Shown: piece after piece, positions 6,829 to 14,635 of the stretch
Position numbering within the stretch: position 1 is the stretch's first letter
How the letters are laid out: each line of letters starts with the position of its first letter
Source of the DNA: an uncultured Pyrinomonadaceae bacterium
GTDB lineage: Bacteria > Acidobacteriota > Blastocatellia > Pyrinomonadales > Pyrinomonadaceae
Reading direction: 5' to 3'
Assembly: GCA_902805935.1 (NCBI GenBank)
Contig: CADCUR010000033.1
Span: 1-39,566 of the forward strand
DNA: 39,566 bases
The notes under the pieces: model-generated
Told to the model about the DNA's origin: nothing
Seen by the model: the letters and a program-made list of their open reading frames with translations, nothing else
Databases searched by the model: none
Translations under genes and position numbers: made by a program

Positions 6829-8793
6829 CTAAAAAAATTTGAATTTCTCCGGCACAAATTCGATTGAAAGAATCTCGCCCGCCGATTTGGATTTGTCGGC
6901 ATTCGCAAACGGGCGATAGACGATGACGGCAAAGGCATTTTTTTTCCGTGTTCCGCAACCGATTTGCCCGCCTGCCTCGTCAGCGATATACGAGATTAGT
7001 GTCAGCGTCTCGAAAGTTTCCGAGCTTAATTTCAAAACTTGATTGTCGGTTTTTATCGAATACTCGATGCCGCTCGCGCCGCATTCGATCTTCGTCAAAT
7101 AACCCAAAATTCTTTTTTCGTCTGACTTTGCTCTGCGCAAACTTCTGTTGATGGCTTCCTGCATCGCCAGCCAGTTGAGTCGCGCGCTTTCCTCTTCGGT
7201 CAGCGGCTGGTCAGTAACGTCGTGCAGTCTTCGCCGGTGCGGATTTCTAAGGCTTTCGAGTTGCGATTCGTATGAGTCAATTCGGTAAATCGTGTTTTTG
7301 GCATACACTCGAAGCCGGTCATCGGGCGCGGTTGCGTAAATTTTGCGGGCGATGTTGCGGGCTTTTCCGAAATCCTCTTTCCGCATCGCAAGTTCGGCGA
7401 CGCGCATCTGATTCCACTGATCGCCGGGCGCGGATTCCAAAGCCCGTTCGAGGTATTCAATCGCCAGATCAATCGCTTCGCTTCTGACGCAGTTGACGAA
7501 GGCGTAGAGCCGGTAGCTTGCGGGAAAATTCGGATTGAGCGCGATGGCTTCATCCAAAGATGCGCGTATTTGCGCGGCGCGCGCGTGTGTGTAATTCGAA
7601 ACGAAACCGTAATCGGTCATTCCTTCGCGGCTCAAAATATAGGCGCGGCGGTAATGCGCGAGGTAATCTTTCTCATCGAGCGCGATGGCTTTTTCCGCGT
7701 ATCTAATAGCTTCTCCCAATTTGCCCTGTTTCATTTTTACCAAGCCGAGCGAAGAATTTGCCAGGCTCGAATTGCCGCCGAGTTTGAGCGCCGCTTCAAA
7801 CATCGCGGCGGCTTCGGGCAGACGGTCGGATTGATACAGCAAATCGCCCAAAATGATTTTCGCTTCGGCTTCGGACGCAGGCGCCGATTGCGTTTCGCCG
7901 TCGAAAACCGACTCGTCTTTAAGGTTAGCGACGACGGCGACAGGCGCGCGAAAATTTTTCTGCTCGATGTATTTTTTCAATTCGCGTTCCATCGCTCCGT
8001 AATCGGTCTGAAAGGCTTCGGCGAAGGCGTATCTGTGGCTCTTTCCGCTTAAAACAAGTTGCGTGTATTTATTTAACTGCGAGTTTCGCGCGCCGCCCTC
8101 GCCGTGCTTAAAATAATGCGTCAAAGCCCACGCCTGCGCGTAGAAAAGTCCCGTGCCGTGATTCCCCTGTTTGCGGAGCGAGTAGTAATCCGTCTCGAAA
8201 AACGCTTCAAACGGAATCAACTTACTTTCCTGAAGCAGAAGCAAATGGTCTTCGCGCCAACCGCCGAGCGTTGCCTCTCGGTCGTTTTCGATTTGAACGG
8301 TTTCGTAATATTCCGCCAAGCCCTCGTTCAACCACGGCTGGATATTCGAGCGTCCGAGTTTGTCGTTGACGAGAGAATGAATGTATTCGTGAAAAATCGG
8401 GCGATAGTCGAGCGTTTTTTTATCGTTGATGGATAGGGCAATGTAATTTGCCGCTTCGCCGCTTTGAAAATATCCGGCAGCCGAATCGGTTTTTTTGCCG
8501 TCTTCGTCGAGCGGTCTGAAATCGCGCAGAGACTCGTCGCTCTTAAAGACGACGACGTTGACCGGAACCACCGAATTGAAATTCACTTCGGCAAACGACT
8601 GCCGAAAGATTTCGCGGAACCGTTCGAACCTCAATGTCACGCCGAGAATATCTTTTTTCGAAGCGTTGCCGACGAGTCGGAAGTTTTTCGAGCGCATTTT
8701 CAACCATTCGTCTTTCGCCGCAGCATCAGTAAACGAAACGCAAAATACGAGACACAGCAGAGCCGTTCGAGAAAAGAATTTATAAAACTTCAT
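6829..8793 (-). CDS. secreted gluzincin-like metallopeptidase with TPR repeats
   Basis: 654 aa with an N-terminal signal peptide (SRTALLCLVFCVSFTDAAA). A zinc-peptidase motif HEYIH is at 135-139, with a downstream glutamate in WLNEGLAEYYE (about E157), as in gluzincin/peptidase-MA and DUF1570-type proteins. From about residue 310 the protein is a run of TPR units (for example GDLLYQSDRLPEAAAMFEAALKLGG and IALDEKDYLAHYRRAYIL). It is probably periplasmic or cell-surface. The substrate is unknown and TPRs suggest protein contacts. It is transcribed alone, divergent from the hydrolase at 8964. The peptidase call rests on motif and spacing. Confidence 0.75.
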   Translation of the reverse strand: MKFYKFFSRTALLCLVFCVSFTDAAAKDEWLKMRSKNFRLVGNASKKDILGVTLRFERFREIFRQSFAEVNFNSVVPVNVVVFKSDESLRDFRPLDEDGKKTDSAAGYFQSGEAANYIALSINDKKTLDYRPIFHEYIHSLVNDKLGRSNIQPWLNEGLAEYYETVQIENDREATLGGWREDHLLLLQESKLIPFEAFFETDYYSLRKQGNHGTGLFYAQAWALTHYFKHGEGGARNSQLNKYTQLVLSGKSHRYAFAEAFQTDYGAMERELKKYIEQKNFRAPVAVVANLKDESVFDGETQSAPASEAEAKIILGDLLYQSDRLPEAAAMFEAALKLGGNSSLANSSLGLVKMKQGKLGEAIRYAEKAIALDEKDYLAHYRRAYILSREGMTDYGFVSNYTHARAAQIRASLDEAIALNPNFPASYRLYAFVNCVRSEAIDLAIEYLERALESAPGDQWNQMRVAELAMRKEDFGKARNIARKIYATAPDDRLRVYAKNTIYRIDSYESQLESLRNPHRRRLHDVTDQPLTEEESARLNWLAMQEAINRSLRRAKSDEKRILGYLTKIECGASGIEYSIKTDNQVLKLSSETFETLTLISYIADEAGGQIGCGTRKKNAFAVIVYRPFANADKSKSAGEILSIEFVPEKFKFF

Positions 8794-8963
8794 TTAGATT
8801 CCGTTTGAAAAGGAATTTTTATGTAAATTGTAATTTAGCGAGCGAATTGTTGATAATTTGACGCTCAAACGGTTTCTTTACGTTGCTTCGCCGTTTGCGT
8901 TACACTCGTCTATAAACTTGTGACGGAGAAAAGAAAATAAATCCGCGCATCCCAAATCGAAAT

Positions 8964-9521
8964 ATGCTGCATCCGAAAATTTTAGACCGCAACCGCGCCG
9001 CTTTGATCGTCGTTGATTTCCAGGAAGCGTTTCGCTCGCCGATTAACGATTTCGCGCAAATCGCCGCGCGCATCTCGATTGCCGTGCGCGGTTTCCAAAT
9101 CTTAAATTTGCCGATCATCGTCACCGAACAATACCCGAAAGGTTTGGGCAAAACGTCGGAAGAAATTCTCTTGTCCTTGCCGCCTGATTTTGAAATCATT
9201 GAAAAAACCGCGTTTAGTTCGTGCGGTGCGAGCCAGTTTATGGAAAAACTGCGCGCAAGCAGCGCAACGCAAATCGCTTTGTGCGGATTGGAAGCTCACG
9301 TCTGCGTCAATCAAACGGCGCACGATTTATTGAACGAAAACTTTGAAGTTCATCTTTTGACCGATTGCGTCAGTTCGCGTTTTACGCCGGATAAAGAAAC
9401 CGCGCTGAGAAAAATGCAGGGAAACGGCGTTGTGCCGTCGTCGGTCGAGATGGCTTTGTTTGAATTGATGCGCGACGCGAAACACGAACAGTTTAAGGAA
9501 ATTCAAGAATTAATTAAATAG
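8964..9521 (+). CDS. isochorismatase-family hydrolase
   Basis: 185-aa isochorismatase-like protein, the compact form of the superfamily. Catalytic residues visible are D18 in LIVVDFQEAF, K81 in EKTAFSSCG and C114 in GLEAHVCVNQTAHDLL. TEQYPKGLG and CGLEAHVCV are typical of the YcaC / mitochondrial isochorismatase-domain group, whose substrates are mostly unknown. It reads toward pcrA but is separated from it by a separate promoter. It is likely cytosolic. Confidence 0.85.
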   Translation: MLHPKILDRNRAALIVVDFQEAFRSPINDFAQIAARISIAVRGFQILNLPIIVTEQYPKGLGKTSEEILLSLPPDFEIIEKTAFSSCGASQFMEKLRASSATQIALCGLEAHVCVNQTAHDLLNENFEVHLLTDCVSSRFTPDKETALRKMQGNGVVPSSVEMALFELMRDAKHEQFKEIQELIK

Positions 9522-9532
9522 CCGCCTGATTT

Positions 9533-9561
9533 TTGACGCGCAATCTTTCTCGTCTTAAAAT
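9533..9561 (+). promoter_or_regulatory. sigma-70-type promoter of pcrA
   Basis: TTGACG, 17 bp, TAAAAT: five of six matches at both boxes with ideal spacing. The -10 ends 19 bp before the pcrA ATG, so the leader would be about a dozen nucleotides, with no Shine-Dalgarno sequence. This is the best promoter match noted in the window. Confidence 0.7.
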
Positions 9562-9580
9562 TTAATCTTCACTCAACATT

Positions 9581-11989
9581 ATGGAAATCTTAGCTTCTCT
9601 AAATCCGCAGCAACGCGCTGCCGTCGAGCAAACCGAAGGCGCGCTGCTCGTCCTCGCCGGCGCGGGTTCGGGCAAAACGCGCGTCATCACCTTGCGCATC
9701 GCTTATTTGATCGCCGAAAAAGGCGTGCCGCCGTATAACATTCTCGCCGTCACTTTCACGAACAAAGCGGCGGGCGAAATGCGCGAGCGCGTCAGAACTT
9801 TTCTGCAAGGTCAGGAGCTACAATCGGCGCCGCTGATTTCTACTTTTCACAGTCTCTGCGTCCGCATTTTGCGCCAAGACATCGAGCATCTTTCGGAAGG
9901 CTACACGAAATCTTTCACGATTTACGATACGAGCGATTCGCAGAAAGTCATCAAAGCCTGCGTCAAAGACATCGGAATGGACGAAAAACAGTTATCGGCG
10001 CGCTCGGTTCAATCGGCGATTTCAGCCGCCAAAAATCGCGGCGAAGATTTCGAGTTGTATGCCTCAAACGTCGAATACACGGACGAGCGCAAGGCGGCAA
10101 TCGCCCGCGTTTTCAAAATGTATGAGGAACGCCTGAACAACGCCAACGCGCTCGACTTTGACGATTTGCTGATAAAAACCGTCCGACTCCTGCGCATTTC
10201 CGATGAAGTCCGCGAGAAATACAACAACAAATTCAAATATATTTTGGTTGACGAATATCAGGACACGAACGCCCTGCAATTCGCGCTGATAAACTATTTG
10301 ACCGAAAAGCAGCAGAACATCTGCGTGGTCGGCGACGACGCGCAATCCATCTATGGGTTCCGAGGCGCGGACATCGGCAACATTTTGTCGTTCGAGAAAC
10401 ATTACCCGAACGCGAAAGTGATTATGCTCGAGCAAAATTATCGTTCGACGCAGACGATTCTCGACATCGCCGACGCGATTATCAGTAACAATCAGGGACG
10501 CAAAGAGAAAAAGCTGTGGACGAACAACGCGGGCGGCGAAAAGATTTTTTATTATCAGGCGTATGACGCTGACAACGAAGCCCGCTTTGTCGCCTCGAAA
10601 ATCGAAGACCATCAGCGCAAAAATCCAGACGATAAATTCGCTATTCTTTACCGGACGAACGCGCAGTCGCGCGTATTTGAAGAGGCGCTGCGCCGTCAGC
10701 GCATCGAGTACAACATCGTCGGCGGATTTTCGTTTTACGAGCGCGCCGAAGTCAAAGACGTGATCGCTTATCTGAAACTCGCGCTCAATCCGTTTGATGA
10801 CATCGCCCTGCTTCGGGTCATTAACACGCCGACGCGCGGACTCGGCAAAACTTCTTTGGACGAACTGACGTTTCGCGCCAGAGATTTCGGCACGTCTTTG
10901 TGGGAAACGCTGGCGATTATCACGGACGAAAAATACGAACAACCCAAAAATCTCACGCCGAGGGCTTTGGAAGCACTGCGCGGTTTCAAGAAAATAATCG
11001 AAAAACTTTCAAAACAAGTGAGCGAAGCGGCGCAAACCGACCGTTCGGTTTCCGAAGTCGTCATCGCCGCGATTGAGGACACAGGTTACTCGAAAATGCT
11101 GCGCGAGGAAAACTCCGAAGAAGCGGAAACCCGGCTGGAAAATTTACAGGAACTCGTCAACGCGGCGGTTGATTACGACAAACAGGAAGCGAACGGTCTT
11201 CGGGATTTCATTGATCATTCCGCGCTGTCGAGCGACACGGACAAATACGACCGTAACGCGAGCGTGACTATGATGACCGTCCACGCGGCGAAAGGTTTGG
11301 AATTCCCGATTGTCTTTCTCGTTGGTTTGGAAGACGGAATTTTCCCGCACGCCCGCAGCGTCAACGACCCGAAGGAACTCGAAGAAGAACGCCGTCTGGC
11401 TTACGTCGCCATCACGAGAGCCGAGCGAATTTTATACGTCACGCATTCGATGCGCCGCCGCGTTTACGGCGAGGAAATGGCGGCTGAACCGTCGCAGTTT
11501 TTGAACGAAATGCCGCTCGATTTAATTAAAGATTTATCGCGCGGCGCATCGTGGCTTTCGTTTGCGAAAAGCTCTGCCGTCAAAAACAATAAGTTTGCCG
11601 TCAAAGCGCTGAAAGGCGAAACGGAAGTTGAAAAACCGCGCGCGACTTACGCCGGAAAAACTTATAACAGTTCAGACGCGATTGCCGAATTTTTCAAAAT
11701 GAAAAAAGACGCTCAGCCGTCGGCTGATATCAATCGGGAAGAAAAGCCAAAATCGCTTTCCGGTCTCGACAAATTAAAAGCCGCCGGTTCGCAAAATAAA
11801 ACCTTTGCGTCCGAAAACTCAAATTCGCAAACGCTCGTCGCCGGTTCGCACGTCCGCCACGCGAAATACGGCAAAGGTCTTGTTCTGCGGCGCGAAGGCA
11901 CGGGCGACAACGTAAAATTGACTATCAGTTTTCCCGGTTTCGGGCAAAAGAAACTGATTGAAAAGTTTGCGAATTTAGAAAAAGCGTAA
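9581..11989 (+). CDS. pcrA: ATP-dependent 3'-5' DNA helicase PcrA/UvrD
   Basis: Superfamily 1A helicase used in nucleotide-excision and mismatch repair and in clearing recombinase or stalled polymerase. The motifs are in order: NPQQRAAV (Q motif), LAGAGSGKT (Walker A, about 25-33), TFTNKAAGEM (Ia), VDEYQDTN (II), GDDAQSIYGFRGAD (III), EQNYRST (IV), MTVHAAKGLEF (V) and AITRAE (VI). The C-terminus GSHVRHAKYGKGLVLRREG matches the Tudor-like RNA-polymerase-binding domain of PcrA/UvrD. The 802-aa length is slightly above the usual 730-770, because of a low-complexity linker before that domain. It ends directly against the GNAT gene. Confidence 0.95.
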   Translation: MEILASLNPQQRAAVEQTEGALLVLAGAGSGKTRVITLRIAYLIAEKGVPPYNILAVTFTNKAAGEMRERVRTFLQGQELQSAPLISTFHSLCVRILRQDIEHLSEGYTKSFTIYDTSDSQKVIKACVKDIGMDEKQLSARSVQSAISAAKNRGEDFELYASNVEYTDERKAAIARVFKMYEERLNNANALDFDDLLIKTVRLLRISDEVREKYNNKFKYILVDEYQDTNALQFALINYLTEKQQNICVVGDDAQSIYGFRGADIGNILSFEKHYPNAKVIMLEQNYRSTQTILDIADAIISNNQGRKEKKLWTNNAGGEKIFYYQAYDADNEARFVASKIEDHQRKNPDDKFAILYRTNAQSRVFEEALRRQRIEYNIVGGFSFYERAEVKDVIAYLKLALNPFDDIALLRVINTPTRGLGKTSLDELTFRARDFGTSLWETLAIITDEKYEQPKNLTPRALEALRGFKKIIEKLSKQVSEAAQTDRSVSEVVIAAIEDTGYSKMLREENSEEAETRLENLQELVNAAVDYDKQEANGLRDFIDHSALSSDTDKYDRNASVTMMTVHAAKGLEFPIVFLVGLEDGIFPHARSVNDPKELEEERRLAYVAITRAERILYVTHSMRRRVYGEEMAAEPSQFLNEMPLDLIKDLSRGASWLSFAKSSAVKNNKFAVKALKGETEVEKPRATYAGKTYNSSDAIAEFFKMKKDAQPSADINREEKPKSLSGLDKLKAAGSQNKTFASENSNSQTLVAGSHVRHAKYGKGLVLRREGTGDNVKLTISFPGFGQKKLIEKFANLEKA

Positions 11990-12007
11990 TTGATTCTTTT
12001 CACGAAA

Positions 12008-13078
12008 ATGCAGATTAAGCAATTTGAGTTAGCTGAAAAAAACAAACTGCTCGCTTTTCTGCAAACGGTTTACGCGGACAATCCGCGAATGAGCGACGCT
12101 TCGTTTTGGGATTGGCATTTTTTAGGTAATCCATACGTCGAAGCGGACAATTTGCCCGTCTGGATTGCAAAGGACGGCGACGAGATTGTCGGACAATTGG
12201 CGGCAACGCCGGTAAAATTACAAATTGGCGAAGCAAAAAAAGACGCCGTCTGGATTCTCGATTTGATTGTGCATTCGGATTATCGAGGAAAAGGTTTAGC
12301 TAAAAAACTCGTCCTTGCCGCCGAAGCATTTTGTCCGATTGGTTTGGGCGTCAATACAAACGAACAAACCGCGCCGCTTCTGCTGCAAAAACTCGGCTGG
12401 ACGATTGTCGGCAAAATTCCGCGTTACAATAAGCTGCTTTTTCCCGGCGAGGCATTGCGCGAAATCTCGCGTGTAAATCCCGCCCGAAAGCTCGTCAATT
12501 TTTGTTACGCGCCGTTGCGACCGCGATTGAAGAAAAACTTTTTCATCGAAAATCGTCGGCTGCGTTTGATTGAAGAACTCGATTCGTCGTTCGACGGTCT
12601 ATGGCGCGAATCCGCGACGCAATGGTCATGCGCGGTTGCCCGCGAGCCGGAAATTTTGCGCTGGCAATATCAACTGCAACCTGGAAAAAAGTTTGACGTT
12701 TTGGGTTTTTATGAAAATGATAAGCTGCTCGGCTACGCGGTTCTTTTCTTTCGCCGCCGCGATGCGTCGGGCGCGTTGCCGAAAGCCGCGATTACCGATT
12801 TGTGCTATCATCCGTCGAAACCGGTTGAAACGATTGATGAATTGCTGCGCGGCGCATTGCAACTCGCGCTCGAACGCCGCGCCGGAACGATTGTGACCGA
12901 TGTCATAGATTCGACGATTGCGGAACGGCTCAAATCTTTCGGCTTCGGGCGCGTGAAAAATCCGCTTCAACTGATGGTCAAATCAAGCGGGCGGCAGGAC
13001 ATTTTATACGATGCGAAAAGTTGGTTTCTGACGCGCGGCGATTCGGACATAAGTATCTTTGAGCATCCAAACGTATAA
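12008..13078 (+). CDS. GNAT-fold acetyltransferase protein
   Basis: 356 aa. The N-terminal half is a GNAT domain with the acetyl-CoA loop in LIVHSDYRGKGLAKKLVLAAE (R/Q-x-x-G-x-G/A type) and GLGVNTNEQTAPLLLQKLGW. The C-terminal half (GFYENDKLLGYAVLFF, then DVIDSTIAERLKSFGF) looks like a second degenerate GNAT lobe. The ORF track uses TTG at 11990, directly after the pcrA stop; I prefer the ATG at 12008 because the domain starts at MQIKQFELAE. It is followed by a polysaccharide deacetylase, so a role in cell-surface glycan modification is possible but unproven. Confidence 0.7.
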   Translation: MQIKQFELAEKNKLLAFLQTVYADNPRMSDASFWDWHFLGNPYVEADNLPVWIAKDGDEIVGQLAATPVKLQIGEAKKDAVWILDLIVHSDYRGKGLAKKLVLAAEAFCPIGLGVNTNEQTAPLLLQKLGWTIVGKIPRYNKLLFPGEALREISRVNPARKLVNFCYAPLRPRLKKNFFIENRRLRLIEELDSSFDGLWRESATQWSCAVAREPEILRWQYQLQPGKKFDVLGFYENDKLLGYAVLFFRRRDASGALPKAAITDLCYHPSKPVETIDELLRGALQLALERRAGTIVTDVIDSTIAERLKSFGFGRVKNPLQLMVKSSGRQDILYDAKSWFLTRGDSDISIFEHPNV

Positions 13079-13082
13079 AAGT

Positions 13083-13138
13083 TTCAGGTTTCCGATTTCA
13101 AGTTGAAGTAAAAAATCTGGAACGTGAAACTTGAAACC
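13083..13138. repeat. heptamer array with inverted halves
   Basis: Eight consecutive 7-mers: TTCAGGT, TTCCGAT, TTCAAGT, TGAAGTA, AAAAATC, TGGAACG, TGAAACT, TGAAACC. The second half approximates the reverse complement of the first, so the RNA can fold into a hairpin. It fills the gap between the GNAT stop and the deacetylase ATG, leaving no visible Shine-Dalgarno for the latter. Confidence 0.75.
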
Positions 13139-13141
13139 TAA

Positions 13142-13852
13142 ATGCAGATTCCCGTTCTCGCCTATCACAAAATTGACGAGCCGACCAGCGACATAAAACT
13201 GCGCGGCGCGTTCACTTCGTCGAAAAATTTCGCCAGGCAAATGCGCTATTTGAAACGGCAGAATTACAAATTTTACACGGCTTCGGGATTGATTGATTTT
13301 TACCTAGAGAACGGCGCGTTTCCGCCGCGAGCGATAACGCTGACGTTTGACGACGGCTGGAAAGATAATTACACGAACGCTTTTCCGATTATGAAAGAAC
13401 TCGGAATCAGAGCGACGATTTTTCTAGTCTCGTCGTGCATCGGCAAGCGGTCGGCGAAAGTGGTCGCCGACGGCGAAGGCGAACGCGAGCATCTCGCGCT
13501 CGAAGACATTTTGGAGATGTCCGAATACGGCATCGAATTCGGCTCGCATACTTTGAACCACAAATTGTTGCACCAAGTTCCCGATGAAGAAGTCGAATTC
13601 GAGGTCACGGAGTCGAAAAAAGAAATCGAAAACCTGCTGCAAAAGCCTTGTCGAGTTTTCGCTTATCCGGCGGGATTCTGCACTGCGGCGGCGCAGAACG
13701 CGGTAAAACGCGCCGGTTACGTCGCCGCTTTTTCGACCGTTTACGGCGACCGGGAAAACGTCAACCTTTACGCTTTGAACAGAATCGAAATTCTGCGGCG
13801 CAACCGGTTTCTTTTTCAATTCGCGCGAACGATTAAGCCGCTGCGCTCGTAA
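13142..13852 (+). CDS. polysaccharide deacetylase (NodB-like, CE4)
   Basis: 236 aa. It has the NodB-fold motif 1 ITLTFDDGW (TFDDG at 68-72; the first Asp is the base, the second a metal ligand) and motif 2 GSHTLNH (H136, H140 as metal ligands). RVFAYPAGF resembles motif 3. It begins PVLAYHKID, common in CE4 proteins of the IcaB/PgaB type. It removes N- or O-acetyl groups from a surface or wall polysaccharide. There is no clear signal peptide, so the site of action is uncertain. The start codon directly follows the heptamer array. Confidence 0.85.
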   Translation: MQIPVLAYHKIDEPTSDIKLRGAFTSSKNFARQMRYLKRQNYKFYTASGLIDFYLENGAFPPRAITLTFDDGWKDNYTNAFPIMKELGIRATIFLVSSCIGKRSAKVVADGEGEREHLALEDILEMSEYGIEFGSHTLNHKLLHQVPDEEVEFEVTESKKEIENLLQKPCRVFAYPAGFCTAAAQNAVKRAGYVAAFSTVYGDRENVNLYALNRIEILRRNRFLFQFARTIKPLRS

Positions 13853-13926
13853 GAGAATTGCCAAAGAAGTTTGCGATTTTGTCGGCAGAGCGGAAAATAC
13901 CAGATAGAAATTTGACAGATAAAATT

Positions 13927-14331
13927 ATGAAAAATAAATTTGTTTTTTCGGCGAGTTTAGCGGTTTTATTCATCTCGGTTTTGGGCTGTAGTTTTTACAA
14001 TCCGCTTGAGGGCAGTTCAAATTCGGCGGCGGGCGACAACCGAACGCTGTCGGACAAAGCGATTGATTCGACGGTCGGCGAAAGCAAAATCGGCGTTCCC
14101 GAATGCGACGAGGTATTTAATTTTTTCGCCGACCAAGCGAAATCGCCGGACGATGATTTCGTCACCCGCGCCGCCCGCGAATACGCGCTGAATAAAATCC
14201 GTGAAAGGTTAAAGCAGAGCATCGCGGAACATCAGGGCGACACGGCGGCGATGGCGAGAGAATGCCGCAAGTTTAAGACGGAGTTGGACAAGTTCAAAAC
14301 TGAGCAAGACAGCAAGCAGCAATCCAAATAA
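13927..14331 (+). CDS. small lipoprotein, unknown function
   Basis: The ORF track starts at 13858, but the ATG at 13927 begins a clean lipoprotein signal: MKNKFVF, a hydrophobic stretch, then lipobox SVLGC (Cys about residue 20). I take this as the start. The mature protein of about 115 aa begins SFYNPLEGSSN, has a low-complexity linker, one further conserved-looking segment (VPECDEVFNFFADQAK) and a charged, probably helical tail rich in Lys, Gln and Asp. No domain is recognised. It is likely anchored in a membrane facing the periplasm. Confidence 0.75.
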   Translation: MKNKFVFSASLAVLFISVLGCSFYNPLEGSSNSAAGDNRTLSDKAIDSTVGESKIGVPECDEVFNFFADQAKSPDDDFVTRAAREYALNKIRERLKQSIAEHQGDTAAMARECRKFKTELDKFKTEQDSKQQSK

Positions 14332-14344
14332 TTTAACTACTTAA

Positions 14345-14463
14345 AATAGAATCAAAAAGGTTTTCGCCCGTCTGCCGCTGCAAATCGAACAGGAACAGTC
14401 CACCATCGCAGAATTAAAAGCCGCCAATCAAAAGATAAAACCTCATCACTCAATGGGCGTTTG
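14345..14463 (+). pseudogene. possible C-terminal coiled-coil gene remnant
   Basis: An open stretch without a start codon reads RIKKVFARLPLQIEQEQSTI and onward to a stop. This is amphipathic, Leu/Gln/Glu-rich and resembles the C-terminal coiled coil of larger surface proteins. It has an in-frame stop immediately upstream and no ribosome site. Treated as a possible decayed fragment. This 304-bp gap (14332-14635) otherwise contains an AT-rich hairpin (TTTGAAAAAA / TTTTTTCAAA, 14460-14481) and the promoter and leader of the next gene. Confidence 0.25.
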
Positions 14464-14497
14464 AAAAAAAGTTTTTTCAAAAATGCGCTTTTTTAAG

Positions 14498-14564
14498 TTA
14501 TCGCGGTGAAAAATTAATATATAATAATTTGCCGGCGACTCAATTCTTTTCCCGCGCCGGGCAA
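14498..14564 (+). promoter_or_regulatory. candidate promoter and 5' hairpin of the DUF4139 gene
   Basis: A perfect TATAAT (14520-14525) has a weak -35 (TTATCG) 16 bp upstream. Just downstream, around the expected transcript start, TTGCCGGCG and CGCCGGGCAA (14529-14564) form a strong stem with one bulge. The leader to the ATG at 14636 would be about 100 nt. AGGAAAC near the start is a good ribosome binding site. Confidence 0.35.
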
Positions 14565-14635
14565 ACTAAATTTCGTTTGAACTCATCTTTGCCATTGGCT
14601 GACTCGAACTTCAAATCACAAACAGGAAACAAAAA

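Noticed and set aside
8860-8916. Promoter with TATAAA upstream of the hydrolase at 8964
   Set aside because: No -35 box at an acceptable distance from TATAAA; TTTACG-N18-TACACT nearby is too weak to call.
6152-9521. Two isochorismatase-like genes as a duplicated pair flanking the metallopeptidase
   Set aside because: They differ in length and in all flanking motifs apart from the catalytic residues, so no recent duplication is supported.
10064-10942. 292-aa ORF antisense to pcrA (also 15938-16846 minus, 302 aa, antisense to the DUF4139 gene)
   Set aside because: Both are opposite well-supported genes with clear domain motifs, have no family motifs themselves and arise from codon bias of the sense strand.
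11990-12007. TTG start of the GNAT protein directly after the pcrA stop
   Set aside because: ATG at 12008 starts the domain and is the more usual codon; the TTG has no separate ribosome site. Not fully excluded.
13858-13926. N-terminal extension of the small lipoprotein
   Set aside because: It would put 23 charged residues before a clean lipoprotein signal sequence.
14460-14481. AT-only perfect inverted repeat TTTGAAAAAA / TTTTTTCAAA as a terminator
   Set aside because: Only a 2-nt loop and no GC pairs to speak of; too weak to call, mentioned in the gap description.
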